Below, piece after piece: positions 9,886 through 22,049 of a stretch of 64,000 nt of DNA (position 1 is the stretch's first letter; each line of letters opens with the position of its first letter). Source of the DNA: Hyposmocoma kahamanoa (Eukaryota > Arthropoda > Insecta > Lepidoptera > Cosmopterigidae); assembly GCF_003589595.1 (NCBI RefSeq), contig NW_020654289.1:6129338-6193337 (forward strand), given 5' to 3'. Below the pieces are notes generated by a model. It did no database searches, was not told the DNA's origin, and worked only from the letters and a program-made list of their open reading frames with translations. A program made the translations under genes and the position numbers.

Positions 9886-10133
9886 CGGGCATAACAGACG
9901 CCGACTTAATAGCAGCACGTGACCGAACCTACCGCCACCTACGTCTCCGAGAACTAATCTCCGAGCACTCGTCAAACGCCCGTCTCGTGTGCGTGACGTT
10001 GCCGATGCCGCGTCGTCGCGCTGTCGTGCCCCCGCCACTCTACCACGCGTGGCTACACGCCATAGCCACCGCAGCCGATCGTGTTTTACTTGTCAGAGGG
10101 AACCATGCTGCTGTTCTTACGTTTTACTCTTGA
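9886..10133 (+). CDS. SLC12 (NKCC/NCC-type) cotransporter, terminal coding exon h with stop
   Basis: The acceptor (cttcgcag, ending at 9885) completes a Thr codon. The frame reads GITDADLIAARDRTYRHLRL, RELISEHSSNARLVCVTLPM, PRRRAVVPPPLYHAWLHAIA, LLVRGNHAAVLTFYS, then TGA at 10131. Every block matches the end of NKCC/NCC transporters (ITDxEL, RxxRLxELL, 'VxLPxPRxGxV', YxAWL, LLVRGNxxxVLTFYS). The LTFYS ending separates it from K-Cl cotransporters, which end differently. The connecting region before ITD is shorter than in vertebrate NKCC1. Confidence 0.96.
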
Positions 10134-13120
10134 ACTTCAGTGTCGCTTTTCAACTTCTGGTACTCAATTTACCATGTATATTATGGCACCTAGAGGTACA
10201 ATCGGGGATCAAAATGATCTATGCGTTCGAAGTTTCTGTAATGGTTTTATTTTATGCGAACTTTTAATTGTTTACAGATTATTTCACTTTTACTTGAAAG
10301 TGCACCATATTGTCACTGAAATAAGTGTGTTTTTATTAAATGTTTAGATTTTTTTGCACTTTTAACACTTATTACCAGTGATTAAAAAGTGCCGGAAAAT
10401 ACTACCGGTCTCACTGTTTACCATTTCTTTACTTTGAATACTCAATGTAGGTAACTTGTCTATCTTTCCAGAGATAGCAGTGTTTTTATGCGTTTACCTA
10501 CATATTTGTATCCACTCATCTATTTATCTATTATCTTCTATTAATCTTGAATTTGTTGACACATTGAGGGGGGTTCTTTAATTTGTCATTGTAGTGATAA
10601 TTTACAAAAAAAATCCTGTACTTCGATTTTGTACAATTCATACACCTGATTGTAGTTAGAGTCTCGAGGGACTGTTATATCTTATCTATAATTGTCATTA
10701 CGATGATAGTTCCGCTAGGTTCCATATTGGGCCCGAAATCGCCGTATAAATGTAAAGCCCACTCAAGGAACAATTTGTACAGTCGATGCCCTAAGAAACC
10801 TGACCTCCTAACCGGTTTTGAGTAGACCAGTGTCAAGAAAGGTGTTAAACAAATTTAACCTTTAAACTGCGATCCGTAAAATTAATTTTGGTATGACTTC
10901 CTTATTGCATCATTAGTGAATGACGTTTTAAGAAACTTTTTAAGCCAACTTCATCTTTAATTATATTACGTAAATATAAATATCAACCAAAAAGCTGGAA
11001 TTCCTGTACATTTTTCTGTTGAACGCCTAAGAAGGCTCTCAGAACCAAAACATCGGCTAGGTGCTCAGGTTTCTTAGGGCATCGTCGGTAATAACAACTG
11101 TACACTGAATTAACGTGCATTTATATGTACACAATACATTTGGCTTCAATTCAAATACTATTTTTATAAGAAATATTTTTACAAATTACTATATTACTAA
11201 AGTGATTGAAGTTAGCAAACGCTTAATAAGTAAAATATTATAAAATTGCATCAAGCGTTACCATAAATTACTTCATTGTAATTTCGGCTTGTGTATACAT
11301 ATTAATGCCCGTCATTGTACAGTATAGCTCCCTGTCTCTCTCTCTAAGTTGTGAGAGTTGTATTCTTCCTGCAGGGTTGCCGAATGACTACGATAACTCC
11401 CGAATGCAAACCGAGTGCTAAGAAAAACCGAGTAAACGAGAAGCACACAATACAAGCACTATGCTCCAAAATGCGAGCTTTGGAGTAATTCGAGTTTTAC
11501 TGAAGTTGATGTGATCAATGATAATCTATTTCAATATAATGTAGAATTTGCATTACAATTCCAAAAACATTCCCTGTTGTTCCGGAAGTACAATTTTATA
11601 GTATTTTTACCAAAACGGCCTAAACAAGTGCCTCGTATACAATTTTTAAAAGTATAAAATAATTTTAGTGAATATTTTTAGATCAATTTATACGTACATT
11701 TTATATGTATGATTTTCAATGTATTTTTAATACAATCACGTTTTATAAGGCAATCGAATCTCTGGTAGATCTTTTTGTGTGAATGTAAAATATACATTTT
11801 GTTAAATATACTATGTGTGTGTGAGTAATCGTCGGTTATACAAGGTAGAATTTAAATGTATAATTGAAACTTACCACATTAAAAAATCTCATTTAATATC
11901 AAAAAGTTTTCGAAAGAATTAAGTGTAATTATCATTTAAAAAGTAATAAATTCCGCAATTTGTGTAATGTTTAGTTAATGGTTCAAATAAAATGACTCTC
12001 ATTAACGTTGGTTATGAACGACTTATGTATTAATGTTTGGAAACATTTGCTGTATTCTTTTTGTGTTTGAATGGTGGTAGCTAATAATATAAGTTAAAAT
12101 AAACTTCATTTTCAATTGACTTGGAAATGTCTACTTTACGTATCGCACTGCTATTACAATAGTGTTGTAACTCAAAATATGTGAAATTCAAGATTTACTA
12201 TTGCTGAACGTAACATTTGATTCTCTACACGTCAATAAAACCGTCGTTAGAATATTGTAAGAAACAATTAAAAGATATCTACTTAACTCAAAATGAGACA
12301 AACTTTTTGTGAGCTAGTTCTGGACAAAACAGTCCTTATTCAGTAATAGGAAATTATTTTTTCGCTTATATTTCTAAATATATTCGGCAAGTTAGAAATT
12401 GTTTACATGTCTCTAATAAACTTTTACTTTTTTATACATAATTTTTTAAACTCTTTCACGGGAAGTGAAAAGGTAACTTTTTTCATCGATTCTGAAAAAA
12501 TACCATTTTTGAGTTAATACACTATCGTATTCACAGTGCGATATGTTTGTTGAAATATCTATGGCACCGTCCAACTATACTGTAAAAATCAATGCACATC
12601 GCGCACTTTATACGACAAATTTAATATGCTTTGTGTAGTTTTAACTTAACTAGCCTTGTATACTCTGTAAGGGTTTAGTGCAAACAGCGAAAGTGACGCG
12701 GCCAACTAACCAAATGGACACATTTCACGAATTTGTAGGATGATTTCATATGTCGTCCAGTGCGTGAGCCGCCTAAATTTATATTAAATTACGGAAACAG
12801 GAATTTCTTTTTCACGAATATTAAAATAATTTTTTGCCACATTGTTTTGTTTTTACTTTTGAAGTTACCATTTTACTTTACACATACGACAATGTAATTG
12901 TACTAACAGTGATTTTACTTATTTATTTAATTTATTACAATAATTTTGTAATCGTGACGTTAGATCTGACGCCTCGTAATTTATTGCAAGTGCTAATTTT
13001 AGTTATAGACTAGACCGTAAAAGTGTAAACAAAATGAATTGTGATTAAATTATGAATTTAAATATTTTATTTTATTTTAAGATTGCTTTTTTATGTGACG
13101 AATTGACAACGTTGAATACA
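10134..13120 (+). other. 3' UTR and downstream flank of the cotransporter gene
   Basis: AT-rich sequence without credible open frames after the stop. Canonical AATAAA hexamers are at 11986-11991, 12098-12103 and 12234-12239, and an ATTAAA at 10335-10340. Any could be a polyadenylation signal; cleavage sites cannot be chosen by eye. A fold-back repeat (10776-11103) lies within this stretch. Confidence 0.5.
10776..11103. repeat. Inverted-repeat (MITE-like) element downstream of the cotransporter
   Basis: 'cgatgccctaagaaacctga' at 10784 recurs inverted as 'tcaggtttcttagggcatcg' ending at 11084, and pairing extends inward for about 20 more imperfect bases. Outside the 20-base block, tgtacagt (left) and actgtaca (right) also mirror each other after a short offset. 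No coding sequence inside. If the 3' UTR reaches the hexamer at 11986 this would be transcribed and could fold. Confidence 0.7.
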
Positions 13121-13129
13121 TACAGTAGT

Positions 13130-13620
13130 AACGGTTATTTCTAGTAGGCCTATAATGATTTACACGCTGCGGTATACCGGAGAGGCCGCTTGTCGTAGAG
13201 TATGTGGGACTATCCGGTAAGTTATAGAGGTCTTCAGTTAATTTCGATATGGCATCGATTGAAGACGATGATGATACGATAATTCCTCAAGTATTTTCTT
13301 ATTAATTGAATCAGATGTTGTAATTTTTTATTACACACTGGAGTACGATGCGAACGACGACTACAACCTATACCGATATAAACTATACCGTTACTTGGAA
13401 TTAAATGGCGCGACCTGTGCAGGCGACTGTAGTACACTAACACATGTACAGGTTCACCGTACGGTATCACTCAAAATAATTTATTTTCCATCTTGTGTCG
13501 GTCGCCTGCGAAGGTACACAAAACTGCACGGGTCTGTTCTAACACACGTTCCATTCTGCCTGCACTTAGGTACACCTGCACAGGTAGACCTCTTCGGTGT
13601 ACTGTAGCGTGTATAACGGG
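13130..13620. other. Unclassified region with short mirrored blocks
   Basis: Higher GC than its surroundings. 'acctgtgcagg' (about 13410) has its complement 'cctgcacaggt' at about 13575, and 'gtcgcctgc' mirrors 'gcaggcgac'. This suggests a decayed inverted-repeat element. I cannot identify a family or boundaries. Confidence 0.3.
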
Positions 13621-13796
13621 TGGCTAACCTGGGTGGCAAATCTTTCCAGTCTTTTTGGCATCATGTGTGATAGAAGGTAAAACTGGTCAAAATTTATCTT
13701 AGATGTCGCTTTGCGAGTGCCAAGTCTGGTTGTTCGTTAAATTTTATTTGTAAGAATAATATCATACACTTTTTTTGATGTTACAGCTGGCAAAAA

Positions 13797-14012
13797 ATAT
13801 ATTCAATAATCAGTACGGAGTACTAAAAAAACTGACCTCAAAAGTCAATCATTCCCTGGTTTGCCACCCTTAGAGGTGGAATATTTTCCAATAAAAAGAG
13901 AACTTTCAAAATCGGTTCACAAATCGGAACGGAGTAATCGCGTAAAAAACATTAAAAAAAACATGGCCGAATCCCTCCTCGGTTTTTTGAAGTCGGTTAA
14001 AAAATATGAAGT
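13797..14012 (+). repeat. Rep-E interspersed repeat, copy 1 (internally deleted)
   Basis: Shares with 14680-15000, 44495-44795 and 56895-57165 the blocks 'cagtacggagtactaaaaaa', 'tttgccacccttagaggtgg' and the ending 'tttgaagtcggttaaaa'. No open frame is conserved between copies. Class unknown. Confidence 0.6.
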
Positions 14013-14291
14013 ATACATGACATTTTTCAATAAAAGGTTTTTATAAGCTGAATATTCACACTCCACACTTGCAAGAGGATACAACTGCGAAGTCAGGGCG
14101 TCAATTGCGATCTCCAGTGGTGGCTGAGTATAATTATTCCAGTCTCCTTGGTGGGTACTAATGCTAGAGGGGGACTATTGGGAATAATTGAGTCATAATG
14201 TCTGGTCATCTAATTCTGTGACTGTTTGGTCTCGTTAAGGGCTCAAACTTTATAAATTAAATTGAAGTGCGATGAAAAAAATATCGAGGTT

Positions 14292-14505
14292 TTAATAATA
14301 ATAACGCACACACTCAACATAGCCCCGCACTAGGGAAACCCTGTGTCGCGGGTGCCATAGACACACACATAGACAACCACAAATTACACCGAAACTCAGG
14401 AGAGAAATAAATGTACGTCATACAAATATTTCGCCCGGCCCGGGAATCGAACCTGGGACCTCTGCGTGGCAGTCCGGCATGGTAACCGTTCGGCCACGGA
14501 GGCAG
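14292..14505 (-). repeat. tRNA-derived SINE, family B, copy 1
   Basis: Read on the minus strand: 'ctgcctccgtggccgaacgg' head, box B in 'ggttcgattcccgggccg', a body containing 'ctcctgagtttcggtgtaat' and 'cgacacagggtttccctagt', and a TTATTATTA-type tail. Seven copies lie in this window in both orientations. Confidence 0.8.
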
Positions 14506-14679
14506 TTAAAAGTTTTATAAAGTCACTTTGTTCTAATTCCCAAACCAGTGGTTTCGGAACGCCCCAGATTTTTGAACAACAAAATAAACAATACGGAGAG
14601 GGACCAAGCGTTTCAAACAAAACTCACTAATTTCATGAAAATTTTCATAACTTTCAATAATAAGAAATCTGTTTGATAT

Positions 14680-15000
14680 AACTGAATAATCTCAGTACAA
14701 AGTACTAAAAAACCGACCTCAAAAGTTCGTGGAATTACATCTACATATTTGCACAGTTTTATTGAAATCGGTTACCGGAAAGTGCGCGAAACCGGATACA
14801 TCCCCTAGTTTGCCATCCTTAGAGGTGAAATATTTTCTTCAAATGTAAATGCGACCATTACCGACCGAGGTTACTCTCTTTACAACAAAAAAAGAATCGA
14901 CAAAATCGGCTCACAAATTAGTTATCGCGTAACATACATACAAAAAAAAAGAAACATTCGAATTGAGAACCTCTGTTTTTGAAGCCGGTTAATAAATATC
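14680..15000 (+). repeat. Rep-E interspersed repeat, copy 2
   Basis: Near full-length: 'cagtacaaagtactaaaaaa' at the start, 'ggttaccggaaagtgcgcga' in the middle, and 'gaagccggttaa' at the end. About 320 bp. Same orientation as copy 1, roughly 0.9 kb away. Confidence 0.7.
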
Positions 15001-15930
15001 AACTTTAGTTGCTATAGGTATACACTTCGAATAATAACGCATAGAATGATAGTTTCATATCAAACGAACTGTTACAAGTGAGGCAAAAATCAAATTCATG
15101 TAGGCTAGTTTTAGTAGTAGGTTAATTTTCGGTTTTAGTGAATATTTCACTTTTTACTTACTTATAAAAATACAAGTTGAAACGCGTTACTTCCTTGTGG
15201 AATGTGATGTTAGTATCTATTTTATGTTTGTCTGACGTATTTTTACACTCATTTACCGCACATTTCGTCATTTTTAGTTAAAATTCTTGAGCTGTTCGCG
15301 GTGCAAGTTGACCTTGAGCATTGACGGCCCGCCCGCTCGTGTAGGCCCATTGGGAGCGCTTGAATTTGCCTCACTTAGCGTGTGCGGACTAGGTTTCTAT
15401 GCGTTATTATTCTAAGGGTATACATATATTTTACCGATATTACTTATTTGTCATGTTGCTTATTTTTTATAAGAAAAACTAAATGATCAACAACTTATTT
15501 TTGGATTTACATAAAGTTTAAAGCAGACACATAAGCATGAAATCACAGTTCTGCGATAAATAAATAACATAAAACTTGGTGCTTTTTAATAGGTAAGTAA
15601 TCTCATTAGTTGTAGCTGATAGTGCCGAAGTTACAAACAAATTTCTTGACAAATTCTAGTAGTCACTCTCTACTTATCAGTTTAATGAAAACAGATCAGA
15701 GATATTAAACATTTATAAAAGAATAAACTTATCTTCCACAACCTAAGTTTTCTTTTAAACTTATGTGTCAATTGGCGCTCTGAATACCGTTGCAATGCAA
15801 GCGAGTCTCGTTTATTGGCAAATAACTCGAGCTATTTAGGTATTCGTTTTCTAACACGTCGCCCGTGTTCAATGCAACAATTATCTTGATTGAGCCTCTC
15901 GGACACTGGACATACTGTACTACTCTGGTC
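15001..15930. other. No gene seen
   Basis: AT-rich sequence with no open frame of coding character. A short GC-richer patch near 15300-15400 contains 'ttgacggcccgcccgctcg' and has no recognisable content. Confidence 0.5.
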
Positions 15931-15933
15931 AAG

Positions 15934-16166
15934 TCAGTCCGCTCGCGACCGCCATTTCGACTGCACGCGTTACGTTCCATTCACGAACTTTCGAAAAAAA
16001 TACCGCGAAATTTTATTTTTGTCTAAACTACAACATTTTAAAAAGTGAACATTGGACTTTTATACTGTGAAGTTTAAAAAAGTTGAAACTGGGTGTTTTT
16101 GTGAAGATTGTTAAAGATAAGGGTATTTTATAGTGTCTCGATCCGGATCTAAGGGACAACAACGAG
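15934..16166 (+). promoter_or_regulatory. Candidate transcription start and non-coding first exon
   Basis: A local GC-rich patch carries an arthropod initiator-like TCAGTC at 15934-15939. About 230 bases of UTR-like sequence without a sustained open frame follow, then a donor-like GAG|gtaaac at 16167. The arrangement fits the untranslated first exon of a + strand gene lying beyond this window or with distant exons. This is inference from motifs only; no partner exon was found. Confidence 0.3.
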
Positions 16167-16169
16167 GTA

Positions 16170-18340
16170 AACATGTGATTGTTTTTAATTTTAATCTTAC
16201 GCGCATTCACCTTTTGATGTATTTTTATGTTTACTGCAGAATTCTTAAGCTTTATTAAGGCTTACAACTGTGTTATTTGAGTAGGATTGCGAAAATACTT
16301 CGACTCTACATAAAATTATCTAATACGTACCTATTGCTTATTGGCTTATTTTGTGTTTTCCACTGTGTTTATTCACTTACCTTATGTGTAAATAATATTT
16401 ATTTTCTTATGGCTATTATCATATTCCATATTCATATGGCTATTTTGTCGTTAAGAAGGTATTGAATTAATTATAGGTTTTCTTGAAATATAAAATATTA
16501 GTTATATCTTAAGAAAGATCTTATCTTTTGTCATAATTAACAAATCATTTTGTCCAAGTTTAAGTTAAGTTATACCTTTAATTTAAACTTTCAAGCCAGT
16601 GCTAATTTTAAGTAATTTATAATCGTCCGTTGAAATGTTTCATTGTTTTACGCCGAAAAATTTGCTAACTTTAAAATTTGTCTGAAATTAAATTCACATA
16701 AAAACACAGAAATGTCATTGACATAAACTTTATCCGTTTCGCCTCTTACGCTTGATTTCTAAAATTCAATTTCGAAATTCTCGATTGTACATTAAGATAA
16801 AGCAGAATTGATACAAGCACAATTTTCAAAACAAACACCTTTAGTCCTTTCGAGGTCACGTGCGGAATAGAGAGATACGAACGAGAAGAATTAAATAGAC
16901 AATCATTACTTTATTATTACGCAGAAAACTTACAAACAATAGAATACAATATACGTAAAGTTAGATAATTACATTGGCCGCCTCTTCCTAAGAACCTTGG
17001 TCGTGTAGGTCGTAAGAAGCCTCATCCTGTGCCTTGCCTTCATACCCTTTAGTTCTTTTTTTTACTCTTACCTAAAGACTTTATTATCCACTTCACCTAG
17101 ATTTGATATTTAATACGTTTGGAAAACTGTTATACATGTAAATGTAACCTTGTTTTTTACCCGTTGGTAACAAAATGTAAACAAAGTTCGATAAAACCCA
17201 AATGAAAAGTGAGAGCGGTTGCCGAATACAACGTAACTATGTAGCCGTTACGTTTAATTTACAACGATTTGATGTCGCAATCTATTACTGATTTTAATAC
17301 GGTATCTATAACAGATTTTGAAATCGTTTAATTATAACGAAGATGACATCTTTATTGACGTAAAACAACGGTGTTGGCAATTGATTGTTTAGCCTGATAA
17401 CACATCAAATTATACTTACAACAGCATTTTTAATTACATTATTACTTTCTCTATTTATCTAACTACTCGTATTTTGTACAATTACCGAGTCGTTTTTAAA
17501 GATACCATTGCTGGACCATTTATACAACGGTTTTTTAAAAATAGAATTCCGTTTTAACAAATGCCCTTATTTCCAACTTCCATCCATCTATTGTTGTTGT
17601 CCAATAATTCCTCTATATGCACTTATCTACCTAGATTTATTTTAGAAAATAATATAAAAAATTAGCTGTTGCAATAATAATATCATATTTATCATATGCT
17701 TGTACTAATTGTTTATTTAGGTATATCTCACCGGTCCTCACCTGTACTCTTTTTTCACTCTTTTTGCACTTTCCTAATCTCGATTCCAAATGTCATTATA
17801 CGTTTCTCCGTTTTAAAAAACACGTCATAAACCGTTAAGTGGCTGAAACTCTATTCGCGAAAGCCAAGGAAAAAGTGCCCTTAGTAGTACTGTAGTCTAG
17901 GCTCTACTCTATGAGTAGAATCACAGGCTGAGTGAATAGATTTGTAAATAGAATGCTTTGAAAATGAAGTAAGAGAAAAGAATGGAGCATTTTGACATTA
18001 TGGAATTGAAACCCAACGCAAAAACTATGTGAAAGAATACAATAAAGTATATTTTGAAGATTATTCCACTTTAAATTCATAAAAGTACATCTCGCTACGC
18101 ATCCCAAGCTACGCCCCAGTTACAGTATCTAGTAAAATTATTCGCCCTTCGAATAGGCTAAGGCGTCTAATTATCCACACTGCCAGACCTTAGATTTTAA
18201 TTTTTCTTCAATAATTTCATTTTCTGACACTTTTTCGCGGCAAATCGTATATAGTCCCGAAACAAGCACAACTACCTCATTCACTCTTTGGCTATTTTCT
18301 CTAAACACAAGTGCCACGAGGAATTCATCAGTTTGCGTTC
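16170..18340. other. No gene seen
   Basis: AT-rich DNA, with only short open frames of random character. If the candidate exon at 15.93-16.17 kb is real, this would be the start of its first intron. Confidence 0.5.
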
Positions 18341-18341
18341 A

Positions 18342-18950
18342 AGAGGTCTAACTCTTTTTCAACGAAAAACGAAATTTTGAAAACAAAAAAAGCATCAAAT
18401 AAAGACCGTTTTAGTAACCAACGAAATTTTCGGCCTTACTCTTAATTCCTTTTCCGTCGGGCGCATAAAGTTCGTTGTCATTTGGTTATCATATACAATT
18501 TTCATGAACGAATCTGAATAAATAATATCTGCCGTCTGCTGACTAAAACGCGGCAAAGTGAGAAATGGTAAAATATCCGTTTTAAATAGCAAAAGATAGA
18601 GCACAAATTTCTCTTTTAAAAACAGTTAAAATTAGTTAACGTGTTCGACTTATCGGAACTTACCCTAACGATGCATAGCTAAAATATCGTTAAACAATTA
18701 CAATATTCTAGAAATGAGCTATGGTTTTTTATGTTAGCTCAAAAAAATATTTTGTCCTTAGCCGCGTAGTTAGCAGACGGCAGATATTATTCATTCCGAT
18801 TCGTTCACGAAAATTGTATACGACAACGATGACAACCAAATGACAACGAACTGTATGCTCCAGACCGAAAAAGAATTAAGAGTAAAGACGAAAATTTCGT
18901 TTAAATTTCGCTCGATAACGAAGTTTCGTTTTCAAAGAGAGTAGACCTCT
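18342..18950. mobile_element. 609-bp fold-back element with long inverted arms
   Basis: The left end 'agaggtctaactct' mirrors the right end (agagagtagacctct). Arms of roughly 185-230 bases match imperfectly throughout, for example 'cttactcttaattcc' on the left against 'gaattaagagtaaag' on the right, and 'gttcgttgtcatttgg' against 'ccaaatgacaacgaac'. The centre (18528-18784) is a smaller element with its own inverted ends that also occurs alone at 47.3 and 52.2 kb. No target duplication was visible at the outer ends. Confidence 0.75.
18528..18784. mobile_element. Small TIR element (Rep-M), copy 1, at the centre of the fold-back
   Basis: Ends are TCTGCCGTCTGCT and its mirror (agcagacggcaga). 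Just inside lie 'acgcggcaaagtg' and the mirrored 'ccttagccgcgt'. A TA flanks both sides. The internal block 'ttcgacttatcggaacttac' is shared with copies 2 and 3. About 257 bp, non-coding. Confidence 0.75.
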
Positions 18951-19496
18951 GGTAATTTTTGTCATTGTTTGACACTGTTTTCTTTACACTGTCTCACCAC
19001 TGATCACAGGTCTCCTCTATAATGGCAGCACATCATTGACCTCAGCACATATCTTTTTAATCTACATAAATAAAGGCAGCGACCCATGCTAAACTAAGAT
19101 AATTAAAAATCTGCTGAAATATGTTACAGAAAATTATGAACCGGATATGATGTTAAAGAAAAATTGGTGTCACTACTGATGTGAACTTGATCTCTAGTGA
19201 TTATGAAATTACATTAATAATAAGGCGCAAAATGCAGTAACAGGAATTTTAATTTTCTCAACGAGTGTATTATTGTTAATTCTTACAAGGATAATTTTTA
19301 TTTTATTAAGCACTAATTACATTTTGAGGAAATATTTGAATTGAATTTTTGAAAAAAATTGAATTGAACCTGTTAGGTGTATTATAAGTTATTGATTGCA
19401 TTATTTATTTGTAGTGATGAATGAAAATGTGCACGTGCGCAATTTAAAAAAACTAACTAAATTACATACGTAACATAATTTGTAACTGTGGATAGC

Positions 19497-19661
19497 TCTC
19501 TGTGTGAAGAGTACGTCCAGGGAAATACTGCCATCTTACTTACTTCTGCTGTCAAAAGTTTTTGAAGGCAGACTTTGACAAGTCCCATGTGCTTGTAATT
19601 TATCCAACAGTCATGGATAGGCGTTTCATCAGACGTCGTGCGTCTGATGAAACGCCTATCC
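19497..19661 (-). repeat. Rep-D, rearranged copy ending in a perfect hairpin
   Basis: Begins like reversed Rep-D (gagtacgtccagggaaatac), loses its central part, and ends with the head of Rep-D present in both orientations: 19615-19635 and 19641-19661 are exact reverse complements (21 bp) around a 5-base loop. Confidence 0.6.
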
Positions 19662-19693
19662 CCTATAATAGATTCAGATCCTTATTTGATATG

Positions 19694-19914
19694 ATAATAA
19701 TGATAATGCACGCACTCATAACCCCGCACTAGGGAAACCCTGTGTCGCGAGTGCCAAGGACACACATAGACAACCAAACACACAAAACAAACCAATTACA
19801 CCCAAACTCACGAGAAAAATAAATGCAAGCCACTCAAATATTTCTTCCGGTCTGGGAATCGAACCCGGTCCCTCTGCGCGGCAGACCAGAATGGTAACCG
19901 TTCGACCACGTTCG
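19694..19914 (-). repeat. tRNA-derived SINE, family B, copy 2
   Basis: Same blocks as copy 1: 'ccccgcactagggaaaccct', 'acacccaaactcacgag' and 'gggaatcgaacccgg' on + (box B on minus). The tRNA-like head is partly decayed at the right end. Confidence 0.75.
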
Positions 19915-19989
19915 TTGACGTATGATCTGGGACTTAGACGTTTCAATGATTTCTTATGATGACTCTAAGTTTTAACATGAAGGATTAGA

Positions 19990-21330
19990 TATGTAGGCGA
20001 GACGGAACTGCCTAATTGCATCGTAACGGGCCTGTGCGCGGCAGCGGAACCGCGAAGCGGTGCGAGCGCATGCACCGTGCTGATCGTTAATTGCTGCACT
20101 CGATTGTATTGCTATACAATCATTATTTACTTGAAGTAACCCCATTATTACGAGGGCTGTGGTAATTTATCCTCGTTTGAGGTGGAAAGTAAGCGTAAGG
20201 ATAGAAAAAGAAATATTCTCCATTTAACAGTTCTTGCCTTGACATTGCATATTTACAACTTTCAACAATAAGACATGGAAGAAAAATCGACAATAAATGT
20301 GCCAAGTTCAGAATCACACGAATTATCTGGTTTAAGAAATATCTAGTGGCGTATCCATACCAGATTTAGAATAAAATTTGGCTTGAGTGAAAAAGTATAT
20401 CGATATTTTCAAACAGTATCGGTATTTGTCGAAAAAAACTGTTGATATATTGCCTAAGTTAGTAGTTATGAAAATATTCCCAAAAAAAGCTACTCCGGAT
20501 CAAACCAAACCTTTAAGCCTCTTGTAATAATTTTAAACGATAATAGAATTACATCTATGGACCAAATGACATTCGATACTGTACAAGACTAAAACAATAT
20601 CGAATTTGATACTGGAAAAAAAAAGATTTTTATAATATATCAAACCTCAAAATGTTTCCTGAAAAAATATCGATATATTTTACCCAAGCCTTTTTTGGTA
20701 CTTTGGGGGCACTACCCAAAATATAGGTACTCTACCTGATGTACCTACTCATTATGATACCCGTTAAAAACAATTTAGAAAAGTTCGTAAAATAAAAACT
20801 TCTTGTTGATTGATTAAATAGTTGCTATATGCATCCAAGTTTCCTAAAGTGAAGTCGACTTTGTGTTTTTTGAATTTTGAATGTTTTATAAAAGCTTTTA
20901 TTACGAATGTCTGAAAGAATGTTTAAAATCGATTTTTATTCAATAACAACGCGTATATTGCTTCCATTAATTACATCACTTTTGCCAGTAAACAAATGCA
21001 GTTAGTTTATTTCTTTTATCCTTAAAGGGCAATAAAAACAAAACCTATTTATTATTTTAAAAACTTCAAAACATAAAGTTTCATCTCTAGTTGACGGTAA
21101 ACTAAGATTGCGTAATAATTGGATCGTTTTTCTTTAAGCCACTGGGTTAAGGTTCGGCCATTTTAATTCAATTAGACGTCGAGTCCATTTATTAAGCGCA
21201 TTTAATCGATTAATCGTTACACAATCCTACTTCAGTTTGAAGACTTTGCAGCTTAAGGAGTTATGTAAAAATCTGCAATTTTTGGAATTATATAAAAAAT
21301 CAAGTATTTGTTATAATTATTAAGAGTCTA
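19990..21330. other. No gene seen
   Basis: Mostly AT-rich. A GC-richer patch at about 20030-20090 has no open frame. Near 20725-20790 'acaatttagaaaagttcg' recalls SINE family C, too decayed to delimit. Confidence 0.45.
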
Positions 21331-21334
21331 AACT

Positions 21335-21740
21335 CAAAGTCAAAGTCAAAGATTATTTATACCATAAGTAAAATAAATTTACACTCGAAATCGTCACATT
21401 TAAGCTACTGCTCGTTCACTACGCTGACCTCCCTGAGAAGAATGAGCAAGAAACTCTAGGGATTGCTCTTTTCAAATAAACTTAAATGCTATGGAATACA
21501 CTTTGAATCAAATTTGTGTGGATTCTGAAGTCATGTCGTCTTTCCATACATCTTTATCTAACACGTAGTCTTCAAATTTGTAATATGATTTTTCGATCAA
21601 AATATTTTTAATGTAGTTTTTAAACTTAGGAAATGATGAACTTAATATATGCTCCGGAATGTTATTGTAAAATCGTGCACAGTTTCCCATAAAAGAGTTG
21701 TTTACCTTGGTTAAACGAAATCGTGGTATCATGAGTTTAG
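21335..21740 (-). pseudogene. CR1/Jockey-type LINE, C-terminus and 3' end
   Basis: The minus-strand frame 21732-21508 reads TKVNNSFMGNCARFYNNIPE then KNYIKNILIEKSYYKFEDY, the conserved end of ORF2 in a widespread lepidopteran non-LTR family. The 3' UTR to the left contains 'actcgaaatcgtcacattta', 'gagcaagaaactctaggg' and a short (AAAGTC)n tail at 21337-21350. The same 3' UTR blocks occur at 35519-35695. 5'-truncated. Confidence 0.7.
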
Positions 21741-22049
21741 ATTTAGCTCTAAGTTTAATATTATGGATATCTTATTCTATATATAGATATATCTTATACT
21801 ACCCCAAGTAGCTTTGGTTGATTCCGTATAGCAGTGGAAGTGTTGAATCAATCACTTTGAATATATATATAGTAAAATTGAGGATGTATACTGATTACTA
21901 TACGATGTGAAAACACGATTTGAAAAATTTTCGCGATATAAAAAGAAACCAGAAAATTACCTCGAAATTTTACAAGAAAACCGCTGTATTCAGTAGGTGT
22001 ACTGTACATACATATGTCAATGTTTTTTTTTTATATCAACTGAACTAAA

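Noticed and set aside
14396..14620. 74-codon minus frame, and similar frames over other SINE B copies (19716-19946, 49406-49684)
   Set aside because: They run through the SINE sequence in each case; the similarity between their peptides comes from the repeat, not from a gene family.
18342..18950. Target-site duplication at the fold-back outer ends
   Set aside because: Flanks (gttca on the left, ggtaa on the right) do not match, so none was claimed.
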